NCBI RefSeq assembly: GCF_002954665.1
Contig: NZ_MSCM01000001.1
Coordinates: forward strand, 1,562,836-1,626,835
Length of the DNA: 64,000 nt
Source of the DNA: Polaribacter glomeratus
GTDB taxonomy: Bacteria > Bacteroidota > Bacteroidia > Flavobacteriales > Flavobacteriaceae
Direction: 5' to 3'
Shown here: in pieces, positions 36,019 through 45,275 of the stretch
Numbering within the stretch: position 1 is the stretch's first letter
Layout of the letters: each line of letters starts with the position of its first letter
Program-made: the position numbers and the translations under genes
Notes under the pieces: model-generated
The model's input: the letters and a program-made list of their open reading frames with translations, nothing else
Told to the model about the DNA's origin: nothing
The model's database searches: none

Positions 36019-37331
36019 TGAAACTAAAATATATATTTTTAACACTAGCCATTGCCATATCAATAAGTTTTTTAAAATACCCAATTGATGGATATGATTC
36101 AACTGGAATAGCAAGATTGTATCAATTAAAAAAGATGCGACTAGAAAACAAGAAGAACACTAGAATTCCTATTGGTGCTTATAAAAACTTGGCCGATATT
36201 AAATTAAATCTACTAAGTAAATCTAATGATAGTATTGAAAGTTTATTAGTAAACGATCCTGAATTTTCAAAAAAAATGAAGCAAATTATTCCTGCCGGAA
36301 ACTACTCTTTGAGTGTTTTAGACATGACAAATCCAGAGAAATTAAGATATGCTTCTTATAACGAAAATAAAGGATATCAACCAGGTAGTGTTGGCAAATT
36401 AGCAGTATTGTTAGCGGTGATGGATCAACTAGAAAAACTTTGTCCAGATTGGGAAGATAGAGCTGCTTATTTAAAAAACATCCGAGTTAGTGCAAGATAC
36501 TGGGGCGTTGGCGATCATCATACAATACCTGTTTATGATATAAAAACCGATAAATTAACCAAAAGAACTGTAAAGGCAGATGATGTTTTTTCTTTATACG
36601 AGTGGTTAGACCACATGATTTCGGTAAGTAATAATGGTGCTGCGAGTATTATGTATAGAGAAGCTATGTTAATGGCAGCTTTTCAACAAGAGTACTTTTT
36701 TTTAACGGATGAAAAAGCCGAAAATTACTTCAAAACAACTCCTAGAGCTACGTTAACAAACTTAGCAAACACAGTAGTTAACGAGCCTTTAAGAAAACTT
36801 GGAATTAGCGAAGAGGAATGGAAATTAGGCGGAATGTTTACAAGATCTGCAGAAAAATACGTTGGTAGAAAAGGCGGAAGTATTGGAAGTCCGAAAGGAT
36901 TAATGAAATTTTTAGCGCAAATAGAGCAAGGAAAAGCTGTTGATAAAGCTGCTAGTTTAGAAATGAAAAGATTAATGTATTCTACAGATCGAAGAATTAG
37001 ATATGCAAGATCGCCAAGATTAGATAGTGCTGCGGTGTATTTTAAATCTGGTAGTTATTATAAATGTGATAGAGTATTAGACCCTAATTGTAAAAATTAT
37101 GCAGGTAATGTTTATAATTATATGAACTCTGTAATTATTGTAGAACACCCAAATAACAGTAAATATATTGTTTGTTTAATGTCTAACGTATTAAATAAAA
37201 ACTCTGCAGGGAATCATTTATATTTAGCAAGTAAAATTGATGACAACATAAACGATTTTAGTAAAGCTGCTAAAACAGTTATTAGAGAAACAGAATACAA
37301 AGAAGAAAAAGATGAAAGTGGTGGCAATTAA
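36018..37331 (+). CDS. Exported class-A beta-lactamase-fold serine hydrolase
   Basis: 437 residues with an N-terminal membrane/signal segment (about 4-22). Active-site motifs of the penicilloyl-serine transferase fold: 'PGSVGKLAVL' (S124-x-x-K127), 'SVSNNGAAS' (SxN) and 'FKSGSYY' (KSG/KTG). Rather than a resistance enzyme it resembles exported serine hydrolases acting on cell-wall or peptide substrates. Translationally coupled to the dikinase-like protein, so the pair probably work together; the substrate is unknown. Confidence 0.85.
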   Translation: MKLKYIFLTLAIAISISFLKYPIDGYDSTGIARLYQLKKMRLENKKNTRIPIGAYKNLADIKLNLLSKSNDSIESLLVNDPEFSKKMKQIIPAGNYSLSVLDMTNPEKLRYASYNENKGYQPGSVGKLAVLLAVMDQLEKLCPDWEDRAAYLKNIRVSARYWGVGDHHTIPVYDIKTDKLTKRTVKADDVFSLYEWLDHMISVSNNGAASIMYREAMLMAAFQQEYFFLTDEKAENYFKTTPRATLTNLANTVVNEPLRKLGISEEEWKLGGMFTRSAEKYVGRKGGSIGSPKGLMKFLAQIEQGKAVDKAASLEMKRLMYSTDRRIRYARSPRLDSAAVYFKSGSYYKCDRVLDPNCKNYAGNVYNYMNSVIIVEHPNNSKYIVCLMSNVLNKNSAGNHLYLASKIDDNINDFSKAAKTVIRETEYKEEKDESGGN

Positions 37332-37360
37332 GTTCTAGCCATTTTAAAGGATAACTACAG

Positions 37361-37427
37361 GGTTGTAATTTTATGTAATTGAGTTTTCATTAGAAAATTT
37401 AATACTTAAAATTACAACCTTCTTTTT
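37361..37427 (+). terminator. Long-stem terminator after the 36018 gene
   Basis: GGTTGTAATTTTA and its complement TAAAATTACAACC (37407-37419), with a 33-base loop that holds its own small hairpin (TTTTC-atta-GAAAA), then a TTCTTTTTT run. Confidence 0.75.
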
Positions 37428-37455
37428 TGATTAAATTTACTGAAATAAAGTATAC

Positions 37456-40281
37456 TTATTTTACTTTTTTTAACATTGCATAGGTTTCTGTAGCTAGTTT
37501 TTTAACTGTTTTATTACGAAACTTTTTAATTGGTAATAAAGCCGGAATGTATGCAGTATTTTTTGAGGTTTGTATAAATTCGACAGCTAACTGTCTTAGA
37601 TTACTGCCACTTATCGTCATAATTTTTTTCAAATACTCTAACTCTAAAAGCTTTTTGAGTTTAATATCCGCCAAGTCTGATTTGTCTTCATCAAAAACAA
37701 CGTGTTCAATAATTGGTAAGACAGCTGCTTTAATGCTACCTTCTAAAATATTGTCTAGCAGTTCGTAAGAATTCATTTTAGCCTCTTTAACATCGCTCTT
37801 AACGCCATTAAAAGTAATCTCAATATCATTTTCATTATAATATAAACTCAATAAATAAAATAAAATTTTAAAACTTTTGTTTAGTTCTAATTCTAAAGCC
37901 TCGGCAAGCTTTTTTCTTGACTCGTTTGTAACTTGATTATTAAAATTAACGTCTTCTATTAAATTTTCATCAATATACTTTTGTAATGAGCTTAGAATTT
38001 CTAAAATATTTTTGTAATAAGCACTTTCTTTTAAAATATATTTTTTAATAATTTTTTGTTGAATTACAAGATTTGCATCAATTCTTTTAATTCTTTTTAA
38101 AGCTTTTACTCCGGCTAATCTGCTTGCTGAGTTTTTCTCATCTAAAAATTTGATTAATATTTTTAATGCATTTTCGTTTTCAAAAGCACCTACAATTTTT
38201 GGGATGTATTTTCTAATATTTGATTTAATTTCATCATTCTTATCCAACAGAAGAATTACTTCTATAATTTTTGGACCATAACTTTTTAAGGCAATAATAG
38301 CACTTTCTCTATGTCTTTTATTCTCTAATAAATTTAATAAATCAGTTATAAATATTTTGCTAGATGTAATACCAGCAGCTGTTGTGGCAAACTTAACACT
38401 CGTTGGTTTTGGGCTTTTTAAATTCTTAGAAATTAAACTGTAATGATTTGTGTTTCTAGAATATGCAATACTTAACAACAAACCAAATAGGACTTTTTCT
38501 CTAATACTGTCATCTTGCGTTGTAAGTCGTTTTATTTTACTTTCTAAACGAGATTTTAAATAGTAGGTGTCTCTTAAATAATAATTATTTTCACTTTTTT
38601 TAGCAAGTGCTAAAAGTGCACCGTTAGCAATATATTCATCATGGTGATCTAAATAGGTATTAAAAAAATCATGTTCTGTAATTGGCGAATGACCTAAAAT
38701 ATATTCTAAGGCTTTATAAACTAAAATATCATCTTTTGAATTAACCAACAATAACACTTTTTCTAAAATATCATTATCGTCAAAAACCTCTAAATATTCT
38801 AATGCCGCAATTTTTATTTTGTTGGATGGATGCTCTAAAAGCAAAATGACTGATTTTTGTAAATCCTTAATTTTATAATCTTTTAAACGATCAAGCATGT
38901 TTAAAACAGCACTTTCATTTCCTTGTTTTAGTACAATCTTAATATCAGATAGATTAATTTCTCTCTTTTTAGCTTCTTTTGAATCTGCACTATAAGTAAG
39001 CGTTTTTTGAATATTTTTTTTAAAAGAATCAAAATAAGCTTCTCTTAATCTATAGATTAAAAGTATCCAAATAAACACAAAAAATAACACTATTACGGTA
39101 ATATATGCTGTACTTAAATCTAATTTTATAATAAAAAACATTAACAAAAAACCTGCAAATCCTGTTGCAATACTGTCAACCACAACATCTATAAAAGATT
39201 TTGCTTGGTTTTTAACATCCAACGGAATTGGCATAATAGAAAGTTCTATTGCTGCTTTGTTTATACTTTGTTTAAAACTACCGTCAATTCCTTTTATAAT
39301 TACTAAAACTAATAATTCTGGAAATGTTAAAAATAATAATCCGCCCAAACCAATTGATAATGGTAAAATTAAAAGCGTAGAAGAAACACCTAATCTATTT
39401 ACGATTTTATTAGTAAAAAATAATTGAACAACTAATGCAAAAACATTAAAAGTAGAAAACCAAAAACCAAAAAAAGCAGCTAAATCATCAGAATCTGGAA
39501 TGGCTTTATTAGCAAAATCACTAAATTGAAAATCAACCAATTTTGCTACTAAAACACTTATACCAGTTATTAAAGCAATATATGTTAAGTGTTTAGATTT
39601 ATAAATAAGTTTTAAAGATGAGTTTTCTAGACCATCTTGTTTTTCAATAACCTGTTTTCTTTTAAAAACATTTAAAAACCGAATTCGTAATGTATATATT
39701 TTACGAATAATCGGAATGCAGAATAAAATTAAAATAGAAGCAATAAAAATTACGTATTCGTTTCCAAAATTACTAGCAATAAAACTTGTTAAATAGCCTC
39801 CAAAAATTCCGCCAGCAATAGCTCCTGCTCCAATAAAACCAAAAATTCTTTTTGCTTCTCTAGAGTTAAATACCATGTTTGCAAAAATCCAAAACTGAGA
39901 AGTCGAAACTACCGCAAAAAGTGACACAAAAACGTAATAAAAATAAAGTATACCTTTATTAGCAACATGAAAATTTAAAATAATTCCTAAAACAAAAAAC
40001 ACTAAACTTATAATAATTAAAGATAGTACAGTAATTTTTACTAAAGAGAATTTGCGTATTGCTTTGCTATAAAAATAAGAGGAAAATACGGCTGTTATTG
40101 CCACCAGTAAATACCCAAACGGCAAACTGTCTGCCCCTAATTCTGATATAAATAGAGCGTTTACCGTAGGTTTTACAATTAATAGAACTGTAATAATTAT
40201 AAAAATATAGAGTTGCATTAAAAAAGAGATGAATATTTCGCCATCTCTTAGTCCAAAAGTTTTACTTATTATTTTTTTCAA
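37456..40281 (-). CDS. MFS/ATP-ADP-translocase-like transporter fused to HEAT repeats
   Basis: 941 residues. Residues about 1-420 contain about 12 membrane helices; the opening 'KTFGLRDGEIFISFLMQLYIF' resembles the NTP/NDP-translocase (TLC) branch of MFS-like proteins. Residues about 450-941 are soluble and built of HEAT-like helix pairs (for example 'NKIKIAALEYLEVFDDNDIL', 'ASRLAGVKALKRIKRIDANL'), facing the cytoplasm. Substrate unknown. It follows a serine-hydrolase gene after 31 bases on the same strand, so the two form an operon. Confidence 0.82.
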   Translation of the reverse strand: MKKIISKTFGLRDGEIFISFLMQLYIFIIITVLLIVKPTVNALFISELGADSLPFGYLLVAITAVFSSYFYSKAIRKFSLVKITVLSLIIISLVFFVLGIILNFHVANKGILYFYYVFVSLFAVVSTSQFWIFANMVFNSREAKRIFGFIGAGAIAGGIFGGYLTSFIASNFGNEYVIFIASILILFCIPIIRKIYTLRIRFLNVFKRKQVIEKQDGLENSSLKLIYKSKHLTYIALITGISVLVAKLVDFQFSDFANKAIPDSDDLAAFFGFWFSTFNVFALVVQLFFTNKIVNRLGVSSTLLILPLSIGLGGLLFLTFPELLVLVIIKGIDGSFKQSINKAAIELSIMPIPLDVKNQAKSFIDVVVDSIATGFAGFLLMFFIIKLDLSTAYITVIVLFFVFIWILLIYRLREAYFDSFKKNIQKTLTYSADSKEAKKREINLSDIKIVLKQGNESAVLNMLDRLKDYKIKDLQKSVILLLEHPSNKIKIAALEYLEVFDDNDILEKVLLLVNSKDDILVYKALEYILGHSPITEHDFFNTYLDHHDEYIANGALLALAKKSENNYYLRDTYYLKSRLESKIKRLTTQDDSIREKVLFGLLLSIAYSRNTNHYSLISKNLKSPKPTSVKFATTAAGITSSKIFITDLLNLLENKRHRESAIIALKSYGPKIIEVILLLDKNDEIKSNIRKYIPKIVGAFENENALKILIKFLDEKNSASRLAGVKALKRIKRIDANLVIQQKIIKKYILKESAYYKNILEILSSLQKYIDENLIEDVNFNNQVTNESRKKLAEALELELNKSFKILFYLLSLYYNENDIEITFNGVKSDVKEAKMNSYELLDNILEGSIKAAVLPIIEHVVFDEDKSDLADIKLKKLLELEYLKKIMTISGSNLRQLAVEFIQTSKNTAYIPALLPIKKFRNKTVKKLATETYAMLKKVK

Positions 40282-40312
40282 ATTCTATAGCTTTTTCTAA
40301 CCATCAACGTAG

Positions 40313-41215
40313 TTAGATTTCCAATACTTTTTCAATTGGTTTTACAATATTTCTTATTATTTGTTCCCCAAAATTATCTTGTAATAAAACAACGATAATG
40401 TATTTTCTATTTGGGCCCCAAACCAAAGCTGAATCTGAGTGAAAATTTCTCCAAGATCCAGATTTTCTATAAACATCTGCATCTGGTGCAATTTTATCTA
40501 AAGTGTTTACTAACTTGTGATGCAATTCTGGCTTTTTCATTATTTGCAACATTTGCTTGGAACGCTCTGTGCTTATTAAATTACCCAAAGCTAATTGGTA
40601 ATAAAAGTTACACACTTGTCTTGTAGTTGCTGCATGACTTAAACCTTTCATTGGTTCTGGATATCTTCGGCCTTGGGCTGCATATCTTTTACCAACCCAT
40701 AAACCCCCACCAGTTGCTTCATCATATAATTGGTGTTTAGGATCTCTTAAAACGCTTTCAATTTTCTCAAATCCAAGTCTATCAATCATTCTGGTTGATG
40801 CTTTATTATTAGATTTACTAATCATTAAACGTAAATCGTCTTTAACCTCTGCGGTGTATTTTAATTCATTTTTATCTATAGCATCTATAGAAGCTAGTAA
40901 AATTCCTATTTTTGGTAAACTTGCAGCATACATCATAAAATTGTCATTCATACCTGCGTATCTAAAATTTGTGCTATCGCTTAAATCGACAATACCAATG
41001 GCCATTTTTTTATTTTTAATAAGGCGCTTCCACATTCTATTAGAGTTTATCTGCTTTTCTAAAACACGTTGTAAATTAGCATCTCTAATGTCTGAAATAG
41101 GTTTTATTTTTCTATCGACGTGAACGGGTAAGTCAGTTTTTGTAGTTTGATATGTTGATTGTGCAGCCACAAATAATGTGAATAACGATAAAACTGAAGT
41201 GATTATATATTTCAT
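40313..41215 (-). CDS. Exported class-A beta-lactamase-like serine hydrolase (second copy)
   Basis: 300 residues from the ATG at 41215; an upstream in-frame ATG at 41290 would add an AT-rich hydrophobic tail and spoil the signal peptide (about 1-19, ending FVAAQS). Motifs: 'YAASLPKIGIL' (S99-x-x-K102), 'ISKSNNKAS' (SxN) and 'YRKSGSWR' (KSG). Distantly paralogous to the protein at 36018-37331: both have 'I-V-D-L/V-L-D-M ... R-Y-A' before the SxxK. Probably periplasmic. First gene of an operon with the MFS/HEAT transporter. Confidence 0.87.
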   Translation of the reverse strand: MKYIITSVLSLFTLFVAAQSTYQTTKTDLPVHVDRKIKPISDIRDANLQRVLEKQINSNRMWKRLIKNKKMAIGIVDLSDSTNFRYAGMNDNFMMYAASLPKIGILLASIDAIDKNELKYTAEVKDDLRLMISKSNNKASTRMIDRLGFEKIESVLRDPKHQLYDEATGGGLWVGKRYAAQGRRYPEPMKGLSHAATTRQVCNFYYQLALGNLISTERSKQMLQIMKKPELHHKLVNTLDKIAPDADVYRKSGSWRNFHSDSALVWGPNRKYIIVVLLQDNFGEQIIRNIVKPIEKVLEI

Positions 41216-41380
41216 TTTTTTAAAAAATTCATGTTTTTTTATATTTTTAACAAAGGTATAAAAGTATATAAAAATAAGATAAACCAACAAAAAATGATTG
41301 CTAATATTTTATTAAACTTAAATGTTGCAGTTTTTATAACTTTTAAGAAATTGTGATGAATATTGATTTTTGATAACTCG

Positions 41381-41397
41381 ATTTGTAATCTACAAAT
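41381..41397. other. Short palindrome in the 41.3 kb gap
   Basis: ATTTGTA-atc-TACAAAT, a perfect seven-base inverted repeat; could be an operator-like site or a chance AT-rich repeat. The rest of the 41216-41800 gap shows no gene. Confidence 0.3.
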
Positions 41398-41802
41398 GGT
41401 AGCTTAAACAACCGTATAATGCTCTCGTATATAACTTTAAACTTCTAATCTAAGGTATTCTTTCATCAGAATAAAAACAACAATACTATTTTATAATTAT
41501 GGTAATTTAGTTTGGTTTGGTTTTATTAATTCATATTTCAGTTTTAGGATTTACTAAAAATTGGGTAAAAACATTTAAAATAAATAGTGCATCAAAACAC
41601 AATTATTACTAAAAATGTAATTAATTTAATTTAACACCATAGTTTTTACAATTCAACTTTAAGCTTCTGATAGCACAGCTCTTTAAACACCTTTTTTAAC
41701 TCAGTTTTAAAAATAGTACATTTCTATTTATTGAGCTTAAAACACTACAATACAAATACATAAAACTTAATACACTTTATTTATAAATGATATTTCTGAT
41801 TT

Positions 41803-41818
41803 TGGCACGCTCTTTGAA
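41803..41818 (+). promoter_or_regulatory. Sigma-54 (RpoN)-type -24/-12 promoter
   Basis: TGGCACG-ctct-TTGAA: the -24 TGGCACG is a perfect match and the spacing to TTG is exactly right; the -12 dinucleotide reads GA instead of GC. Predicted start is about 12 bases further, giving a leader of about 55 bases to the ATG at 41884. Confidence 0.65.
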
Positions 41819-41883
41819 AATAAAATATAGAATGCGGAAGCCGAAAAGCAATTAGTGTAGGCAAAACCCTTAAACCATATATT

Positions 41884-42965
41884 ATGAAAAAAGGTATACT
41901 TATTTTAGTAGGAATGTTGATGATGGTTGCTACTGTTAAAGCCAATACAAGTAACAAATTACCTAACAGAATTGGGGTAAATTACTCGTATAATGATGCT
42001 GTAAATTTTGTAGAACGCGGAATTGAATTTTTTATTTTTACAAATGGAGATTTTGATTTTAACGCCAATAACACCGATTTTTACTACGATTACAACGGGT
42101 CAAGAATTAGAAATAATAGCCGCATACGAATTGATAGGGATTATAACGGAAGAATTATACGAGTTGAAAATGTTTATATTAATTACGATTACAGAGGTAA
42201 TGTTTCTAGAGTAGGGTCTGTTTTTATAGGTTACCGCAGAGACAGACTAACCAAAGTAGGCGATTTAAGAATTCGATACAACAGTAATGGATATCCTGTG
42301 TTTTATGGCAATGTAAGAAACCATTATTATAACAATGGTGTTCGATTTAATATAAATTTTGGTGATGTTTGCGATTATAATGATGCCTATTTTTATAGAT
42401 CAGATTTTAATAGAAACTACAATCAGTTTAGAGAAGATTCAAATTTTTATTATTACAGAGCAAACCCTAACTCTAAAATTGGTAAAAGAAGCACCATTTT
42501 AAGAAGAAGAAAACCAGCAACAACAATTAATAGAAATAGAAATATTAAAAGAAACTCAAATAATTCTTATAGAAAACCTACCAATGAGAAAAGAGGAGAC
42601 GTAAATAAAGAAAACAGAAGAAATAATGGATTGAGCATTGATAGAAATGATGACAAAAGACAAAACTTAAATAATTCTAATAGAAGATCTTCGGATGATA
42701 AAAAGGATAAAATAAGAAACGAGCCCAGAAGAAGCAATGATTCAACGAAAGACAGAAATGAAAATAGCAGACAAAACTTAAACAGTTCGATCAGCTCGAA
42801 CAGTAGATCATCGAGTGAAAAAAAAGATAACGTAAGAAATAACAGTAGAAGATCCGAAGTTTTAAAAATTGATAGGAGAAATACAACTCAAAAAAGAGCT
42901 GAAAAAACCAGAAATATAAAAACGGAAGGGGATTCTAAAAAAGAAGAAAGAAAAAGAAGAAATTA
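41884..42965 (+). CDS. Secreted Arg/Asn/Asp-rich basic-tailed protein
   Basis: 360 residues. Signal peptide about 1-21 (MLMMVATVKA). Residues 25-200 contain 'VNYSYNDAVNFVERGIEFF' and 'TNGDFDFN' followed by beta-like repeats rich in Tyr, Asn, Arg and Asp. Residues 200-360 are low-complexity, highly basic and Arg/Asn/Ser/Lys-rich, presumably disordered. The first part looks like a family common in Flavobacteriaceae whose function I do not know. Preceded by a sigma-54-type promoter and followed by a terminator, so it is an independently controlled single gene. Confidence 0.75.
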
Positions 42966-42991
42966 AGTCAAGTTTAGTTTAGTCTCAAGTT

Positions 42992-43020
42992 AAAGCCCTA
43001 TTAAAATAGGGCTTTTCTTT
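42992..43020 (+). terminator. Rho-independent terminator after the 41884 gene
   Basis: AAAGCCCTA-ttaaaa-TAGGGCTTT followed by a T-rich tail; GC core of five pairs. Confidence 0.88.
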
Positions 43021-43133
43021 TTAATTAAAGCTAAGTATTAATTCCTTTACATTTTATAAAAGAATGAAACTACTAAAAAGTTTAATTACATAATTTAGGT
43101 TTAACAATTTTTAAAACTTCATTAAAAATTAAT

Positions 43134-44426
43134 TTACTTTCCTTCTAGTTGAATTTCTTTGGCAATTTCTTGCACTTCGTCTAAAACTCTTAATAAGTTA
43201 CCGCTCCAAAGTTGTTCTATTTGATCTTCTATATATCCTCTTTTTACCAACTCAATCGTAACATTTAAAGTTTCGGAAGCATCATTCCAACCATCAAGAC
43301 CTCCTCCACCATCAAAGTCTGAACTAATTCCAACATGCTCTATACCAATTTTATCTACTAAATAATCTATGTGATCTACAAAATCAGCCACATTTACATC
43401 AGGTGGAAGGTTTTTAATTGTTTTAGCTTTTACTTTTACAATATCTTTCATGATAAAATAATTTTCAAGATAAATATCCCGTTCTTCACCTACAGGCAAT
43501 TTCATAAACTCTTTTAACGACATCCATTTTGCACCTAAAGAATCCATAACTTTCATTTCAACTTCTTTTAAAGCATCTTCTCTTAAAGCTGCCTTTTCTA
43601 TGTTTATGTAAGAACTAAAAGCAACCGTTTGCACAACGCCACCATTTTCTTTTAGCCAGCCTAATTGTTCATCATCTAAATTTCTACTATGATTGCACAA
43701 AGCTCTTGCAGATGAATGTGATGCTATAATTGGTGCTCTGGTAATGGCAATCATGTCTTTCATAGATTTTTTAGACGGATGAGAAACGTCAATCATCATT
43801 CCCCATTTATTCATTTCTTTTATCACTTCTTTTCCTAAATCACTTACACCGTTGTGAAGCCAAATAGCATCTTCTTCGCCAGTATTAGAATCACAAAACT
43901 GACTATGCCCATTATGTGAAAGACTCATATATCTTGCTCCTAAATCATAAAATTGTTTTACTCTAGAAATATCTGTTCCTATCGGATATGCATTTTCTAC
44001 GCCAATCATTGCTACCTTTTTGCCAGAAGCATAGATATCTCTTGCCTGTTCCGAAGTTACTGCCAAACCGATTCTTTCTGGCGCAATATCTTTTGTAAGT
44101 TTATGAATTGCATCAAACTTGCTCATAGCATTTTGGTATGCTTTATCATATCCTTCTTCGGTTAATTCTCCTTGCCCAGTATACACAATAAAGAATGCAA
44201 CATCTAAACCTCCTTCTTCCATATTTGGCAAGTTTACTTGGTTTTGAAGCTTTTGACTATAATTAATTGAGTCTGTAAAATTAGAAACATCAATATCTAC
44301 ATGCGTATCTAAAGTCATAACTCGTTCATGAATAGTTTTTGCTGTTGCTAATAAATCTTCTGCTGCATTTTCTTTTTTGCATGATAGTATTACAACAAAA
44401 AATGAAAGTAATTTTAGGTATTTCAT
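43134..44426 (-). CDS. Membrane dipeptidase (peptidase M19) lipoprotein
   Basis: 430 residues. Lipoprotein leader ending 'FFVVILSC' (Cys16). M19 amidohydrolase features: 'LDTHVDIDV' with zinc ligands His42 and Asp44, 'MIGVENAYPIG' with the bridging Glu, 'MIDVSHPSKK' and 'IIASHSSARALCNHSRNL' with His ligands, and 'VGISSDFDGGGG' with the catalytic Asp. Hydrolyses dipeptides, including D-residues, in the periplasm or on the surface. Followed on the plus strand by a convergent gene across a terminator. Confidence 0.92.
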   Translation of the reverse strand: MKYLKLLSFFVVILSCKKENAAEDLLATAKTIHERVMTLDTHVDIDVSNFTDSINYSQKLQNQVNLPNMEEGGLDVAFFIVYTGQGELTEEGYDKAYQNAMSKFDAIHKLTKDIAPERIGLAVTSEQARDIYASGKKVAMIGVENAYPIGTDISRVKQFYDLGARYMSLSHNGHSQFCDSNTGEEDAIWLHNGVSDLGKEVIKEMNKWGMMIDVSHPSKKSMKDMIAITRAPIIASHSSARALCNHSRNLDDEQLGWLKENGGVVQTVAFSSYINIEKAALREDALKEVEMKVMDSLGAKWMSLKEFMKLPVGEERDIYLENYFIMKDIVKVKAKTIKNLPPDVNVADFVDHIDYLVDKIGIEHVGISSDFDGGGGLDGWNDASETLNVTIELVKRGYIEDQIEQLWSGNLLRVLDEVQEIAKEIQLEGK

Positions 44427-44480
44427 AAACTAAATTTAATTTTATAAGCTAAATATACTCTTATTTAGCTTTTTAGCAAT

Positions 44481-44573
44481 AAAAAAAACCGTCCAAAAAA
44501 TTAATTTCAGACGGTTTGTAACTAGTTTTTATAAATCCCCCAACTTATAAAATTTGTTTGTATAATTAAATAC
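44481..44573 (-). ncRNA. Tandem small RNA candidate, copy A
   Basis: Read on the minus strand: a -7 box TATATTTA (44578-44585), an AACGAAAT element 24 bases before it, then an imperfect hairpin, the shared core GTTGGGGGAT flanked by TTATAA on both sides, and a terminator AAACCGTC/GACGGTTT (44486-44517) with eight T behind it. Bounds are estimated from the promoter and the T run. No matching ORF. Confidence 0.6.
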
Positions 44574-44792
44574 GATGTAAATATAAAATGATTTCTAAAA
44601 TTTGGCGCTAAATTTCGTTGACTTTAGAGTGTACTTAGTTAAAAGGTATTAATTATTAGTTTAAATGATTAATGGCAAAAGAATACTTGTATAATTAAAC
44701 GCTAATCAAACAATGCTAACTTTCTAAATCAACTAAAAATAACATCTTTATAGTTTCGAAAACGATTTAGAAAAATAATTAGATTTTTATTT

Positions 44793-44889
44793 AAAAAGAG
44801 AATCGTCTAAAAAATTAATTTTTAGACGATTTCAAAATTACAATTTATAAATCCCCCAACTTATAAAATTTGCTTGTATTATTAAATAC
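44793..44889 (-). ncRNA. Tandem small RNA candidate, copy B
   Basis: Same layout 316 bases further: AACGAAAT-like TCGACGAAATTTA (44925-44937), -7 box TATATTTA (44894-44901), hairpin TTGTATT/AATACAA, core GTTGGGGGAT, terminator 44801-44832 with AATCGTC/GACGATT. The stem differs from copies A and C by a compensating pair. Confidence 0.6.
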
Positions 44890-45074
44890 AATGTAAATAT
44901 ACAATTATTTCGAATTGTCTTCTATAAATTTCGTCGAATTAAACAAATTATACGCCAAAAAGTATTTTTTATTAGATTTAGATAATAAAATATAAACGCT
45001 CTTATTATTTGTGTGTTCAATTACACTCTAAAAACTACTATTTATAGATTAATAAAAAAAATTGTTTTTTTTAA

Positions 45075-45175
45075 ATAAAGAGAAAACCGTCTAAAAAATT
45101 AATTTTAAGACGGTTTCGAACTTACAATTTATAAATCCCCCAACTTATAAAATTTGCTTGTATCTTTTTAAATAC
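45075..45175 (-). ncRNA. Tandem small RNA candidate, copy C
   Basis: Third copy, 284 bases after B: TAACGAAATGTA (45211-45222), -7 box TATATTTA (45180-45187), hairpin CTTGTAT/ATACAAG, core GTTGGGGGAT, terminator AAACCGTC/GACGGTTT (45084-45116) with a TTTTCTCTTT tail on the minus strand. Confidence 0.6.
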
Positions 45176-45275
45176 AAGGTAAATATAGCCAAATTTACAA
45201 CCTGTGTAAATACATTTCGTTAACCTGAATAAATCTAACCACGAATGGCATTAAATATTCGTTTAGATTACAAAA

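Larger units (their letters stand above)
44481..45223. repeat. Three direct copies of a ~140-base unit (promoter, RNA and terminator)
   Basis: The 60-base core from the terminator to the -7 box is nearly identical in all three, with the AACGAAAT element also kept, while the 140-180 bases between units are unrelated. This gap between the M19 and PLP genes otherwise holds no ORF. Confidence 0.85.

Noticed and set aside
41216..41800. Possible gene in the 41.2-41.8 kb gap
   Set aside because: All frames are broken within a few codons and none has domain-like content; only a short palindrome and the downstream promoter were supported.
44427..45275. CRISPR-like array interpretation of the three repeats
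   Set aside because: Only three units, repeats much longer than CRISPR repeats, uneven 140-180-base spacers and clear promoter/terminator parts; a tandem RNA gene explains them better.
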